Origin: Nocardia iowensis
Lineage (GTDB): Bacteria; Actinomycetota; Actinomycetes; Mycobacteriales; Mycobacteriaceae
Length of the DNA: 64,000 nt
Assembly (NCBI RefSeq): GCF_019222765.1
Contig: NZ_CP078145.1
Location: 6,324,001-6,388,000 of the forward strand
Direction: 5' to 3'
In this document: positions 46,471 through 56,337 of the stretch, in pieces
Position numbering within the stretch: position 1 is the stretch's first letter
How the letters are laid out: the number at the start of each line of letters is the position of its first letter
Position numbers and translations under genes: made by a program
Notes under the pieces: model-generated
The model's input: the letters and a program-made list of their open reading frames with translations, nothing else
Databases searched by the model: none
What the model was told of the DNA's origin: nothing

Positions 46471-47661
46471 ATGAAGGTGCTGGCACTGGGTGGATCGGGC
46501 GCGATGGGGAGGGTTGCCGTCCGGACCGCGGCGGCACTGCCCGGCGTGCGGGAGATCGTGGTGGCCGATCGCGACCTCGCGGCGGCGCAATCCACTGCTC
46601 GTGCGCTGTCCGGTTTCGGTGCCGAGCTGCGTGCAAACCGGGTCGACGTGACCGAACGAGCGGCCCTCTGCGGCGCACTCGCGGACGCCGATGTCGTCCT
46701 CAATACCGTTGGCCCGTATTACCGTTTCGGGCTGACGGTGCTGCGGGCAGCGATCGAGACCGGGACGCACTATCTCGACATCTGTGACGACTGGGAACCG
46801 ACGATGCGGATGCTCGAATACGACGCCGAGGCGCGGGCCGCCGGTGTCTGCGCGATCATCGGGATCGGGGCGAGTCCTGGGGTCAGCAATCTGCTCGCGG
46901 CCCGTGCGGCGCGTGAGCTCGACACGGTCGAGGACGTCTACACCGCGTGGCCCGTCGATGTGCCCGGTGCCGGGAATTCGGACAATGCCGGACTCACGGA
47001 CTCGTCCGGCTTGCCCACCGCCGCGGTGGTGCATTGGATGCAGCAGGTCAGCGGCACCGTCGCCGTGGTCCGCTGCGGGCAGCTGGTACAGGAACCGCCG
47101 CTTCGGCCGGTGCCGTTGTCGCTGCCCGGCGGGCGGGCCGGAACTGCTTACACGGTCGGTCATCCCGAACCGGTCACCTTGCATCGGACGCTGCGACCGT
47201 CGGGGCGTGCGGCGAATCTGATGGTCGTGACGCCCGGCACCGCCGCCTTCCTGGACGTTCTGCGCACCGACATCGACAGCGGCGCCCTCACCAACGAATC
47301 CGCCGCCGCGGAAGTGGCCGCGCCGACGCTGCGCCGGGGGCTGCGCTCGATGGCACGTTCCTGGCGCTTCGCCGGGCCGGGAAATCTGCCGCTGTTCTTC
47401 GCGGTCGCGAACGGCAGCAAGGACGGTGCACCGCGGTCGGTCCTCGCGCACTTCGGCTCAGCCGGGTCCTTGCTCGATGATATGGCGGTGGCGACCGGAA
47501 TTCCGTTGGCGCTCGGCCTTTCTCAGCTCATCGATGATGTCGCGGTGCGGCCGGGTGTGCATCCGCCCGACGCGATTCTCGATATTGATCGCTTCTTCGC
47601 CGACCTCGGCAGGTATGCCGGTGGCGTCATCATCGAGCAGGGTGCGGCGGTCCGTCGATGA
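46471..47661 (+). CDS. Saccharopine dehydrogenase-like NAD(P)-binding enzyme
   Basis: 396 residues from ATG 46471, with GGAGGAG 7 bases upstream. N-terminal Rossmann KVLALGGSGAMGRVAVRTAA and VADRDLAAAQSTARALSG, then VLNTVGPYYRFGLTVLRAAI and THYLDICDDWEPTMRMLEYD, the hallmarks of the saccharopine dehydrogenase/trans-acting enoyl reductase-like family. A central catalytic domain follows. The reaction is unknown; such enzymes act on lysine, lipid or polyamine intermediates. Confidence 0.88.
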   Translation: MKVLALGGSGAMGRVAVRTAAALPGVREIVVADRDLAAAQSTARALSGFGAELRANRVDVTERAALCGALADADVVLNTVGPYYRFGLTVLRAAIETGTHYLDICDDWEPTMRMLEYDAEARAAGVCAIIGIGASPGVSNLLAARAARELDTVEDVYTAWPVDVPGAGNSDNAGLTDSSGLPTAAVVHWMQQVSGTVAVVRCGQLVQEPPLRPVPLSLPGGRAGTAYTVGHPEPVTLHRTLRPSGRAANLMVVTPGTAAFLDVLRTDIDSGALTNESAAAEVAAPTLRRGLRSMARSWRFAGPGNLPLFFAVANGSKDGAPRSVLAHFGSAGSLLDDMAVATGIPLALGLSQLIDDVAVRPGVHPPDAILDIDRFFADLGRYAGGVIIEQGAAVRR

Positions 47662-47723
47662 GGGGTTCGCCTCCGTTCCTTCTTTCCTAGCCGGGGCGTT
47701 CATTCGTGAGTACGGTCGCGATC

Positions 47724-48659
47724 ATGGCGAATGACGTTTTGGTGCTCGGGGCGGGCGTGATCGGATTGACCACCGCGGTCTGCCTGGCGGAGGACGGCCA
47801 TCGGGTCCGGGTGTGGGCCGAGCTGCCGCCCGAGCGGACAACGTCGGCTGTCGCGAGTGGGCTCTGGGGACCCGGTTACACGCCGCGCGATTTGGCGTGG
47901 AGTCGCGTCACGTTCAGCGAGTTCTCCCGGCTGGCCGACGATCCGGAGTCCGGCATACATTTCGAACGCGGACTTCAGGTGTCGAATTTCTCGTCCGAAC
48001 CGCCGCCCTGGATCGACGACCTGCTCGATGTGGAAATGGTCGCCCCCGATAAACTGCCCGACGGCATGCTGGTCGGCCTGTGGAGCACGGCCCCACTCAT
48101 CGATCTGCCGCGCTACCTGCGATATCTGACCGGTCGCCTGGCCGCGAACGGCATCGAAATCGAACAGCGGACGGTGCGAAGTTTGGACGAGGCCGCGGCG
48201 GCCGCGCCCGTCGTGGTGAACTGCACCGGCGTGGCGGCAGGCAAACTCGCCTCCGACGACGGCGTGCAACCCGTGCGCGGACAGCACGTCATCGTCCGCA
48301 ACCCCGGCATCAGCCATTTCTACGTCGAAGCCGTCCCCCAACCCGAATTCGCGGGCTTCTTCCCGCACGGCGACCGCCTGATCCTCGCCGGGGTCCGCCA
48401 ACCAGGCCAATGGAGCCTGACCCCCGACCCCGAAGTAGCCACCCAAATCCTGCGCCGCTGCATAGCCGTCGAACCCAAACTCGCCGACGCCGAAGTAATC
48501 GGCCACGAGGTAGGCCTGCGCCCCGGCCGCACCCAAGCCCGCCTCGACGAACACCCCCTCGGCCCCACCAGAATCATCCACAACTACGGCCACGACGGCC
48601 TAGGCGTCAGCCTCTCCTGGGGCAGCGCCCGCGAGGTCGCCCGAATACTCGCCGACTGA
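47724..48659 (+). CDS. D-amino-acid oxidase family FAD protein
   Basis: 311 residues from ATG 47724 (GTG 47706 is an alternative). FAD motif NDVLVLGAGVIGLTTAVCLA, active-site arm SGLWGPGYTPRDL, VVNCTGVAAGKLASDD, PVRGQHVIVRNPG, and the C-terminal RIIHNYGHDGLGVSLSWGSA. The last is the conserved DAAO motif with the catalytic Tyr-Gly-His. It would oxidise D-amino acids to keto acids with peroxide; substrate preference unknown. Confidence 0.92.
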   Translation: MANDVLVLGAGVIGLTTAVCLAEDGHRVRVWAELPPERTTSAVASGLWGPGYTPRDLAWSRVTFSEFSRLADDPESGIHFERGLQVSNFSSEPPPWIDDLLDVEMVAPDKLPDGMLVGLWSTAPLIDLPRYLRYLTGRLAANGIEIEQRTVRSLDEAAAAAPVVVNCTGVAAGKLASDDGVQPVRGQHVIVRNPGISHFYVEAVPQPEFAGFFPHGDRLILAGVRQPGQWSLTPDPEVATQILRRCIAVEPKLADAEVIGHEVGLRPGRTQARLDEHPLGPTRIIHNYGHDGLGVSLSWGSAREVARILAD

Positions 48660-48729
48660 TCGTTGAGTCTCACACAGTGTCAGGCCGTAGACGTGGGTGG
48701 TCACCATTTCGACCGGAGGGGCCACGTCT

Positions 48730-49632
48730 ATGCGCACAACCGAACTCGACATCACCTTCTACGCGACACAGAGCAGATTCAGCGATCCCGGGACGCTGGC
48801 GGACTGGGCCGGTGCGGTCGATCCTGATGCGGCGGTACTCCGGGCGGTTGCCTCCGGGCTGGTATTCCACTTCCGGGGTATGGGGGATCACGGCTTCCCG
48901 CCGGAGCGGCGCGCGGAGATCGACTTGCGTTATGCCGAGGACATCTTCGCGCGATTGTATGAATTGAATCCGGCACCGGTCCGCACCGAACGCGCACCGA
49001 TCGAGCGGGTGGTCGGGTGCTGCCGGGATTTCACTCTGTTGCTCGTCGCCATGGCCCGCGGGCATGGCATTCCAGCGCGGAGCCGGACGGGATTCGCCAC
49101 CTACTTGGTGCCGGGCTGGGCGGTGGACCACACAATCGCCGAGGTGTGGGACGCCGAGCAGCGGCGGTGGCGGCTGATGGATCCGCAGTTCGCGCCTGGC
49201 TACCTGGATCCGACCGACGGTGCGGAGCTGGACGTGCTCGACGTCCCCAGCGATCGGTTTCTCGTGGCTGCCGATGCTTGGGCTGCTTGCCGGGGCGGCG
49301 CGGACCCTGAGCGGTTCGTCGTCTCACCCGATCAACCCGCGCCGTTCTTGCGCGGCTGGCCGTACCTGATGCACAACCTCGTCTTGGACCTCGCCGCACT
49401 GAATAAGTACGAAATGATCCTCTGGGATCTGTGGGGTCCGTTAAACACGACGGCGCGGGTCGACTCGCGGACGATGGCGGAGATGGATGCGCTGAGTGCG
49501 CTGCTTCGCGATTCGAGAATCGGAATCGACTGCATCCGTGGGGCTTTTGAGGACAGAAGGTTGCGGGTGCCTTCGGTGATTCGAACCGTGACGCCGTTTG
49601 ACGGAGTGCCGAGGCAGGTTGTTTTGCGGTGA
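48730..49632 (+). CDS. Transglutaminase-like cysteine-protease-fold protein
   Basis: 300 residues from ATG 48730, with GGAGGGG upstream. A transglutaminase-like core has Cys in VVGCCRDFTLLLVAMARGHG, His in GWAVDHTIAEVWD and Asp in WRLMDPQFAPGY, the full Cys-His-Asp triad. The N- and C-terminal helical regions lack a known domain. No signal peptide, so cytoplasmic. It could act as a protease, amidase or acyltransferase. Confidence 0.85.
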   Translation: MRTTELDITFYATQSRFSDPGTLADWAGAVDPDAAVLRAVASGLVFHFRGMGDHGFPPERRAEIDLRYAEDIFARLYELNPAPVRTERAPIERVVGCCRDFTLLLVAMARGHGIPARSRTGFATYLVPGWAVDHTIAEVWDAEQRRWRLMDPQFAPGYLDPTDGAELDVLDVPSDRFLVAADAWAACRGGADPERFVVSPDQPAPFLRGWPYLMHNLVLDLAALNKYEMILWDLWGPLNTTARVDSRTMAEMDALSALLRDSRIGIDCIRGAFEDRRLRVPSVIRTVTPFDGVPRQVVLR

Positions 49633-49637
49633 AATGG

Positions 49638-49668
49638 GAAACCCCGGCCGATTGGGGGCCGGGGTTTC
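49638..49668. terminator. Hairpin terminator before tRNA-Gly
   Basis: GAAACCCCGGCC pairs perfectly with GGCCGGGGTTTC (12 bp, 7-base loop), just after the transglutaminase-like gene stop and just downstream of the minus-strand tRNA. It probably terminates both. Confidence 0.8.
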
Positions 49669-49672
49669 GGGG

Positions 49673-49744
49673 AGCGGATGACGGGATTTGAACCCGCGAC
49701 CCTCACCTTGGCAAGGTGATGCGCTACCACTGCGCTACATCCGC
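49673..49744 (-). tRNA. tRNA-Gly (anticodon GCC)
   Basis: 72 bases on the minus strand. Acceptor GCGGATG/CATCCGC, D stem GCGC/GCGC, anticodon stem TCACC/GGTGA with loop TTGCCAA (GCC), T arm CGGG with TTCGAAT. CCA not encoded. Confidence 0.95.
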
Positions 49745-49817
49745 GTTCGCATCTCGGGGGTTCCGGGATGCGAAGAGAGACTTTAGCTGATTGGCGGCGG
49801 GAAATGCCAATCCGTGA

Positions 49818-51038
49818 TCATGCGGGCTGTTCGACCGGGGTGCGGCCGCGGCGCAGGCCGAGGCCGGCGGCGGCCAGGCAGGCCGCGGCGACGACTACGA
49901 CGAACCAGGGGAACACGGTGCTCAGGCCCCAGGTGGTGGCGGCCCAACCGGCGAGGATGGTGGGCAGCGCCATGGCCGAGTAGGCGAGCAGGTAGTAGGC
50001 CGACATGGTCTCGCCCCGCTTGTGTTGCGGCACAACCTCGGACAGGTGGCGCAGCGATCCGCCGAAGCCGAGCCCGAAGGTGGCGCCGAGCAGCACACCG
50101 GCCAGCAGCACGACGACCCAGTTGCCGGTGTGCAGCGCGGGCACCGTGAGCAGCAGCGCCACGGCCATGCCGGTGTCGCCGCCGATGGCCGCGCGGCGGG
50201 CCGGAATCCGGGTGGCGAACAGCTGCGTGGTGGCACCGGCCAGTGCGGTCGACGCGACCACCGCGCCGCCGAAAACCAGGTTGTGGATGCCGGTTTCGGC
50301 CGATGCCAGCGACGGGTACAGCGAAAGCAGCACGCCGAGCACCGACCAGGCCGCCATCACGCCCAGCGCGGAGAACCAGAAGTCGCCGCGAATCTCCGGC
50401 GGCACAGCCGGTTTCGCGATCCTGATCCGGCCCGCGATGCGCCCGGTGTGCGGTTCCTCCAACGCGATGACGCCGATGCCGATGAGCAGGCATACGACGG
50501 TGATGACGACATACGGCGTGCGCAGCGGATGCGGCGCGTATTGCGCGAGCAGCGCCGAGCCCAGAATCGCCACGGCCATACCGACATTGAACGCAACCCC
50601 GCTGAGCTGCCCGGACCGCGCGCCGTGCTTGGGACGCAGATCCAACAGGGCCGCCGCACCGGCGACCACCGTCGCACCGACCGCGAAACCGTGCAACGCG
50701 CGCGCCACCAACAGCATCGCGACGTTATCGGCCAGCAGGAACACCACCAGCCCGGCGATCATCGTCACGAACGCACCGAGCAGGACAGGCTTGCGGCCCA
50801 CCACATCCGAGATCTTGCCCGACACCAGCACCGCACCCAACGCCGCGAACGCGTACACCGCGAACACGAAGGTCGTCGTCAACGGCGAGAAATGCCATTC
50901 CTGCTGATACATGCCATACAGCGGGGCGGGCGCCCCGGACACCCCGAGGGCCACTCCGCTCGCTGCCAACACCAACCCGTAGGCCCAGCGTTGTGAGGTC
51001 TGCTCGTCAGCGGCGGGCACCGCTGTCGTCGCTGCCAT
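49818..51038 (-). CDS. MFS transporter
   Basis: 406 residues with about twelve membrane segments and MFS loop motifs (GKISDVVGRKPVLLGAFVTM between helices 2 and 3). It resembles drug/sugar-type DHA1 exporters. Start ATG 51038 gives a soluble AADEQTSQRW N terminus before the first helix. It is divergent from an ArsR-type regulator with a clear operator between, so it is likely repressed until a ligand is present. Confidence 0.92.
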   Translation of the reverse strand: MAATTAVPAADEQTSQRWAYGLVLAASGVALGVSGAPAPLYGMYQQEWHFSPLTTTFVFAVYAFAALGAVLVSGKISDVVGRKPVLLGAFVTMIAGLVVFLLADNVAMLLVARALHGFAVGATVVAGAAALLDLRPKHGARSGQLSGVAFNVGMAVAILGSALLAQYAPHPLRTPYVVITVVCLLIGIGVIALEEPHTGRIAGRIRIAKPAVPPEIRGDFWFSALGVMAAWSVLGVLLSLYPSLASAETGIHNLVFGGAVVASTALAGATTQLFATRIPARRAAIGGDTGMAVALLLTVPALHTGNWVVVLLAGVLLGATFGLGFGGSLRHLSEVVPQHKRGETMSAYYLLAYSAMALPTILAGWAATTWGLSTVFPWFVVVVAAACLAAAGLGLRRGRTPVEQPA

Positions 51039-51057
51039 CGAAACTCCGATCAGGTAA

Positions 51058-51113
51058 GTTTGATAATGATCGAACCGCGTCCGACACTACAGCTGGTATG
51101 ACGATCATCAAAC
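51058..51113. promoter_or_regulatory. Inverted-repeat operator between MFS and ArsR genes
   Basis: GTTTGAT-aa-TGATCG at 51058-51072 and its near complement CGATCA-TCAAAC at 51102-51113. The arms bracket both promoter regions, consistent with looping or two half-sites for the ArsR dimer. Confidence 0.7.
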
Positions 51114-51131
51114 CCCGGAGTGAGGTAGATC

Positions 51132-51461
51132 ATGACCGAAGCTAAGGAGGCGGCGGCCGACGCCCCGCCGGTGGCCCCCTTGTCCACCGTGCTCGGCGCA
51201 CTACAGGACCCCATTCGCCTGGAGATGGTGCGCCGCCTGAGCAACGCGGGCACGGCGGTCCGGTGCAACCTGCTCTACGACGTGATCAACAAATCGACCG
51301 CCACGCACCACTTCAAGATCCTGCGCGAGGCCGGCGTCATCGAGCGGGTGATCGTCGACGGCCAGATCTGGCAGCGCCTGCGCACCCAGGACCTCGAAAC
51401 CTCGCTCCCCGGTGTGGTGTCCGCTGTCGTCGAAGCCGCCAACCGAGCGCATCGGGACTGA
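51132..51461 (+). CDS. ArsR-like winged-helix regulator
   Basis: 109 residues. Winged helix across about 20-80: LGALQDPIRLEMVRRLSNAG, NKSTATHHFKILREAGVIER, VDGQIWQRLRTQDLE. No obvious metal-ligand cysteines, so it is probably an organic-ligand ArsR/DUF type. Start ATG 51132. It ends near the remnant of an adenylate cyclase. Confidence 0.9.
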   Translation: MTEAKEAAADAPPVAPLSTVLGALQDPIRLEMVRRLSNAGTAVRCNLLYDVINKSTATHHFKILREAGVIERVIVDGQIWQRLRTQDLETSLPGVVSAVVEAANRAHRD

Positions 51462-51579
51462 TCGCGGGGACGAGCTGGTCGGCATCAACTGCCGAAGAAC
51501 TCGCCTGGCTTCCGCCCGCCGTCGCCACTCGACAGCCGCGTTTGCGCACGTCGGACGGGGTAATCTGCGTCGGTAGCGG

Positions 51580-52323
51580 CCGAACGGATCGGCCGCGGCG
51601 AACTGACCGTCCGGGTGCCGATCGTGTCGGTCGATGAAGTCGGCGTGCTCGCGCACGCGTTCAACACCATGGCCGACGGACGGACTGCAGGAGCGCGAAC
51701 GAATCCGCGCCGTGTTCGGCACCTACCTGGATCCCGCTGTCGCCGAACATGTGCTGCGTGAAGGTCCGTCACTGGCAGGTGCGGAAGTCGAGGTCACGGC
51801 CTTGTTCCTGGATGTCCGCGGCTTCACCGGCTATGCCGAACGACATCCGGCGCGCGAGGTGGTCGCCGCGCTCAACACCCTGTTCGAGCTGGTCGTGCGC
51901 GGGCACGACGGGCACGTGGACAAGTTCGTCGGCGACGGGCTGCTCGCCGTCTTCGGTGCACCGCAGGCCGATATCCAGCACGCCGACCACGCACGGGCGG
52001 CGGCACTCGACATCGAGACGGTCCGGAAGCAGACACCGGGGCAGCAACTCGACATCGGGATCGGCTTGAACTCCGGCACCGTCATCGCCGGAAACATCGG
52101 CGGCGCAGGGCGATTCGACTACAGCGTGATCGGCGACGCGATCAACGTCGCCGCCCGCGTCGAAGCGGCGACCCGGCACACCGGCGACACCATCCTGCTC
52201 AGCGAGCAGACTCGACGGCTACTGCGCACGGACCACAGCCTGATCGCCCGGCCGGACATCACCCTGAAAGGCAAGTCCGCACCGGTGACGCTGTACGCGC
52301 CCGATCAACCCGCCGTGCGCTGA
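51580..52323 (+). pseudogene. Truncated and frameshifted class III adenylate cyclase (HAMP-cyclase remnant)
   Basis: The frame from about 51580 encodes a partial HAMP domain (ERIGRGELTVRVPIVSVDEV, GVLAHAFNTMADG). At 51677-51684 a direct CGGA CGGA duplication shifts the frame. After it comes LQERERIRAVFGTYLDPAVA and an intact catalytic domain (FLDVRGFTGYAERHPAREVV, HVDKFVGDGLLAVFGAP, NSGTVIAGNIGGAGRF, SVIGDAINVAARVEAATR). Membrane and N-terminal domains seen in Rv1318c-type mycobacterial cyclases are missing, and an in-frame TAA lies upstream. An ATG at 51634 in the later frame could still make a soluble 229-residue cyclase. Confidence 0.8.
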
Positions 52324-52329
52324 CCGTTG

Positions 52330-53625
52330 TCAGTCCGCGACCAGCCGACGCACCGCGGCCGGTAATTCGCGAGTCCGCTTGTACGGCCCGGCAATCGATG
52401 CCGCGAACGGTCGACCCAGCAAGGTGCTCGCGATCGCGGACACCTCCTCGGTGGTGACCGCGTCGATGCGGGCCAAGGTCTCCGACACACTCCGATGGTT
52501 GCCGTAGCTGAGCTCACTGCGGCCGATCCGGTTCATCCTCGACGCGGAATCTTCCAGGCCGAGCACGAGACCGCCGCGCAGCGAACCCTTGGCCCGGGCG
52601 CATTCGGCATCCGTAATACCGTTGGCGGCAACCTCTTCGAGCACACCACGGGCCAACGCGGCGACCTTGCCGAGGTTTTCGGGCTGGCAGCCGATATACA
52701 CCGAGAACGCACCGGTATCGGCGAAGGTGTCCACGCTGGAGTACACCGAGTAAGCCAGCCCACGTTCTTCCCGAATCCGTTGGAACAGACGGGAACTCAG
52801 CCCACCGCCCACCACGGTGTTGAGCACCGAGAGCGGCCAGCGCCGCTCCCCCTCGTGCCGTCCGAACGCGCGCACGCCGAAAGCCAGATGTGCCTGCTCA
52901 CTGTCGCGGTGGCTCCAGTGCAGTTCGGGCTCACTGGCCGGTCGAAACCGGCCCTCGCGACGCTTGGCCGGCGTTGCCGCGGGATCGAGCCGATTCTCGA
53001 ACGCGCGGTGCACCAGCTCCACCGTGTGATCGTGTTCGACATTGCCCGCGACAGCGACGACCATCCGGTCCGGCCGATAGCGCCGCAGATGGAAACCGCG
53101 CAGCTGCCCGGCGTGCATCGACTCGATGGATTCGATGGAACCGATCACCGGCCGCCCGATCGGATGATCACCGAACAGGGCGGACAGGAACGCGTCGCCG
53201 ACCAGATCTTCCGGGTCATCGTCGCGCATGGCGATCTCTTCGAGCACCACCTGCCGTTCCACGTCGACATCCTCCGCGCGGCACAGCCCGTTGAGCACCA
53301 CGTCGGAGACCATGTCCACGGCCAGCGGCAGGTCCTCGTCGAGCACGTGCGCGTAGTAGCAGGTCTGCTCCTTCGCGGTGAACGCGTTGAGCTCGCCGCC
53401 GACGGCGTCCATCGCCTGCGCGATGTCCAGCGCCGTTCGGGTCGGCGTCGCCTTGAACAGCAGATGTTCGAGAAAGTGAGCCGCACCGGCGACGGTTGGC
53501 CCTTCGTCACGCGAGCCGACCCCCACCCAGACACCGATCGACGCCGAGCGCACACCGGGCACATGCTCGGTCACCACACGCAGTCCGCCGGGTAGCACGG
53601 TGCGCTGTACGCCTGGATCGTTCAT
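52330..53625 (-). CDS. pepR: M16-family zinc metallopeptidase
   Basis: 431 residues from ATG 53625, matching M. tuberculosis PepR (Rv2782c, 438) which follows PNPase there too. Inverted zinc motif HFLEHLLFK (HxxEH) near residue 50 with the downstream Glu in the VDVERQVVLEEIAMRDDDPED region. The frame is open to 53700, but that extension spans a hairpin after PNPase, so 53625 is preferred. Probably cytoplasmic; processing targets unknown. Confidence 0.9.
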   Translation of the reverse strand: MNDPGVQRTVLPGGLRVVTEHVPGVRSASIGVWVGVGSRDEGPTVAGAAHFLEHLLFKATPTRTALDIAQAMDAVGGELNAFTAKEQTCYYAHVLDEDLPLAVDMVSDVVLNGLCRAEDVDVERQVVLEEIAMRDDDPEDLVGDAFLSALFGDHPIGRPVIGSIESIESMHAGQLRGFHLRRYRPDRMVVAVAGNVEHDHTVELVHRAFENRLDPAATPAKRREGRFRPASEPELHWSHRDSEQAHLAFGVRAFGRHEGERRWPLSVLNTVVGGGLSSRLFQRIREERGLAYSVYSSVDTFADTGAFSVYIGCQPENLGKVAALARGVLEEVAANGITDAECARAKGSLRGGLVLGLEDSASRMNRIGRSELSYGNHRSVSETLARIDAVTTEEVSAIASTLLGRPFAASIAGPYKRTRELPAAVRRLVAD

Positions 53626-53649
53626 GGTGTTCCGCAGCTCCAGTGACGA

Positions 53650-53680
53650 ACCCCCCTGCTCGCGCCGGAGCAGGGGGGTT
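53650..53680 (-). terminator. Hairpin between pnp and the M16 peptidase gene
   Basis: CCCCCCTGCTC pairs with GAGCAGGGGGG around CGGCGC/GCGCCG, 32 bases after the PNPase stop. There is no U-tract on the minus strand; it may be a partial terminator or mRNA stabiliser. Confidence 0.65.
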
Positions 53681-53711
53681 GTCGTCTTCTTCGTCGTCAC
53701 AAAGACAAGTA

Positions 53712-56003
53712 CTACTCGGTCGCCGCCGAGCCCGCATCAACAGTGTCGGCTTCCGGGGCGTTGCTTGCCTCTTCCGCGTTGTCGTCCTCGACGGGGACCA
53801 GCGAGATCTTGCCGCGGTTGTCGATATCGGCGATCTCGACGCGCAGCTTGTCGCCGACGTTCACCACGTCCTCGACCTTGGCGACGCGCTTGCCGTTGCC
53901 CAGCTTGGAGATGTGCACCAGGCCGTCGCGGCCGGGCAGCAGCGAGACGAACGCGCCGAAGGCAGTGGTCTTGACGACCGTGCCGAGGAAGCGCTCGCCG
54001 ACCTTCGGCAGCTGCGGGTTGGCGATGGCGTTGATCTGATCGATCGCCGCCTGCGCCGCCGGGCCGTTGGTCGCACCGACGTAGACCGTGCCGTCATCCT
54101 CGATGGAGATGTTGGCGCCGGTCTCCTCGGTGATCTGGTTGATCACCTTGCCCTTGGGCCCGATCACCTCGCCGATCTTGTCGACCGGGATCTTGATCGC
54201 GGTGACGCGCGGCGCGTACTGGCTCATCTCGTCCGGGGTGTCGATGGCCTCGGCCATGACCTCCAGGATGGCGGTGCGGGCGTCGTGCGCCTGGCTCAGC
54301 GCACCGGCCAGTACCTGCGAGGGGATGCCGTCCAGCTTGGTGTCGAGCTGCAGCGCGGTGACGAACTCGCGGGTGCCCGCGACCTTGAAGTCCATGTCGC
54401 CGAAGGCATCTTCGGCGCCGAGGATGTCGGTCAGTGCGACGTAGCGCACCTCGTCCTCACCCTTGTCGTTCGTGATGGTGTCGGACACCAGGCCCATCGC
54501 GATACCGGCGACGGGGGCCTTCAGCGGCACACCGGCGTTCAGCAGCGACAGGGTCGAGGCGCAGACCGAACCCATCGAGGTGGAACCGTTGGAGGACAAC
54601 GCCTCCGACACCTGACGGATGGCGTACGGGAACTCTTCCTGGCTCGGCAGCACCGGCATCAGCGCCCGCTCGGCCAGCGCACCGTGGCCGATCTCGCGAC
54701 GCTTCGGCGAACCGACGCGGCCGGTCTCACCGGTCGAGTACGGCGGGAAGTTGTAGTGGTGCATGTAGCGCTTGCTGGTCTCCGGGCCGAGCGAGTCGAC
54801 CTGCTGGGCCATCTTCACCATGTCGAGGGTGGTGACGCCGAGAATCTGCGTCTCGCCACGCTCGAACAGCGCGGAACCATGGGCCCGCGGCACCACGGCG
54901 ACCTCGGCGGACAGCGCGCGGATGTCGGCGAGGCCACGGCCGTCGATGCGGAAGCCGTCGGTCAGGATGCGCTGGCGCACCAGCTTCTTGGTGACCGAGC
55001 GGAAGGCGGCGCCCAGTTCCTTCTCGCGACCGGCGAAGTCGTCGCCGAGCCGGGACAGCACGTCGAGCTTGATCTCGTCGATCTTCGCTTCGCGCTCCTG
55101 CTTGTCGGCGATCGACAGCGCCTCGCCCAGCTCACGCTTGGCGGTGCCCTCTACGGCCTCGTAGACATCGGCCTCGTACGGCGGGAACAGCGGGAACTCA
55201 CCGGTCGGCTTGGCAGCCAGCTCGGCCAGATCCGCCTGCGCCTTGCAGAGGCGGGCGATGAACGGCTTGGCGGCCTCGAGGCCCTCGGCCACGATGGCCT
55301 CGGTCGGCGCCTGCGCGCCACCCTCGATCAGCGCGATGACCTTGTCGGTGGCCTCGGCCTCGACCATCATGATCGCGACGTCACCGGACTCGACCACGCG
55401 GCCCGCGACGACCATGTCGAACACGGCGCCCTCGAGTTGCTCCACGGTCGGGAACGCGACCCACTGGCCGTCGATCAGCGCGACGCGCACGCCGCCGACG
55501 GGGCCGGAGAACGGCAGACCGGCGATCTGGGTGGACGCGGACGCGGCGTTGATCGCCACGACGTCGTACAGGTCGTTCGGGTCCAGGCTCATGATCGTGA
55601 CGACGACCTGGATCTCGTTGCGCAGGCCGTCGACGAACGACGGGCGCAGCGGACGGTCGATCAGGCGGCAGGTCAGGATCGCGTCGGTGGAGGGACGGCC
55701 CTCGCGACGGAAGAACGAGCCGGGGATGCGGCCCGCGGCGTACATGCGCTCTTCGACGTCGACCGTCAGCGGGAAGAAGTCGAACTGGTCTTTCGGGTGC
55801 TTGCCGGCGGTGGTGGCGGACAGCAGCATGGTCTCGTCGTCCAGGTAGGCGACGACCGAGCCCGCGGCCTGACGGGCCAGCCGGCCGGTCTCGAAGCGGA
55901 CGGTGCGGGTGCCGTAGCTGCCGTTGTCGATCAGCGCGACGGATTCGAACACGCCGGGCTCGACCTCTACAGCCGAGGACTTGCGTTCAGTTGTTTCGGA
56001 CAT
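53712..56003 (-). CDS. pnp: Polynucleotide phosphorylase / guanosine pentaphosphate synthetase
   Basis: 763 residues. Two RNase PH domains (first with [20 protein letters not shown]; second with [20 protein letters not shown] and [20 protein letters not shown], the phosphate-binding Ser region), a KH domain ([20 protein letters not shown]) near 600 and an S1 domain ([20 protein letters not shown]) near 660. It degrades RNA 3' to 5' by phosphorolysis; in actinobacteria it is also GpsI. An acidic Asp/Glu/Ala C-terminal tail. Preceded by a long untranslated region. Confidence 0.97.
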   Translation of the reverse strand: MSETTERKSSAVEVEPGVFESVALIDNGSYGTRTVRFETGRLARQAAGSVVAYLDDETMLLSATTAGKHPKDQFDFFPLTVDVEERMYAAGRIPGSFFRREGRPSTDAILTCRLIDRPLRPSFVDGLRNEIQVVVTIMSLDPNDLYDVVAINAASASTQIAGLPFSGPVGGVRVALIDGQWVAFPTVEQLEGAVFDMVVAGRVVESGDVAIMMVEAEATDKVIALIEGGAQAPTEAIVAEGLEAAKPFIARLCKAQADLAELAAKPTGEFPLFPPYEADVYEAVEGTAKRELGEALSIADKQEREAKIDEIKLDVLSRLGDDFAGREKELGAAFRSVTKKLVRQRILTDGFRIDGRGLADIRALSAEVAVVPRAHGSALFERGETQILGVTTLDMVKMAQQVDSLGPETSKRYMHHYNFPPYSTGETGRVGSPKRREIGHGALAERALMPVLPSQEEFPYAIRQVSEALSSNGSTSMGSVCASTLSLLNAGVPLKAPVAGIAMGLVSDTITNDKGEDEVRYVALTDILGAEDAFGDMDFKVAGTREFVTALQLDTKLDGIPSQVLAGALSQAHDARTAILEVMAEAIDTPDEMSQYAPRVTAIKIPVDKIGEVIGPKGKVINQITEETGANISIEDDGTVYVGATNGPAAQAAIDQINAIANPQLPKVGERFLGTVVKTTAFGAFVSLLPGRDGLVHISKLGNGKRVAKVEDVVNVGDKLRVEIADIDNRGKISLVPVEDDNAEEASNAPEADTVDAGSAATE

Positions 56004-56307
56004 TCTCTTCTCTCAACCTCTCGTCTTCGCCGGATCAAGCGCCGGTCGGCGCGATCCGACTCTCGTCAGCCATACCGGGTACGGACGCGCGGCAACCATC
56101 CTGGTTGCGGCACGTACACCCGGCCGGATCCCCTTGGACCACGGCGACGCGGAGGCGGTCATCGATCGAAGCCCGCCGGCGGTATATCCCCTGCCGGGAG
56201 GCCACTACCGAAGACCGACGCCACGCAGGCGGGTGCATACGGCTGTGCAATGTTGTCGTGCACCAGGGACCGCTCGAACACGAGCAGTCGCCCCTATACA
56301 CAAAGAG
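56004..56307 (-). promoter_or_regulatory. Long leader of pnp
   Basis: About 300 bases between the rpsO terminator hairpin and the pnp start hold no supported gene. A small perfect hairpin GCAACC-ATCCT-GGTTGC lies at 56092-56108, and GAGAGGTTGAGAGAAG precedes the ATG. In several bacteria pnp leaders are cleaved by RNase III or PNPase for autoregulation; that is inference here. M. tuberculosis has the lipoprotein gene lppU in this interval (from memory); it is absent here. Confidence 0.5.
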
Positions 56308-56337
56308 CCAACGGGGAGATTGTACGTCTCCCCGTTG
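56308..56337 (-). terminator. rpsO terminator hairpin
   Basis: CCAACGGGGAGA pairs perfectly with TCTCCCCGTTGG (12 bp, 6-base loop). On the minus strand it is followed by CTCTTTGTG. It lies about 250 bases after the rpsO stop. Confidence 0.7.
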
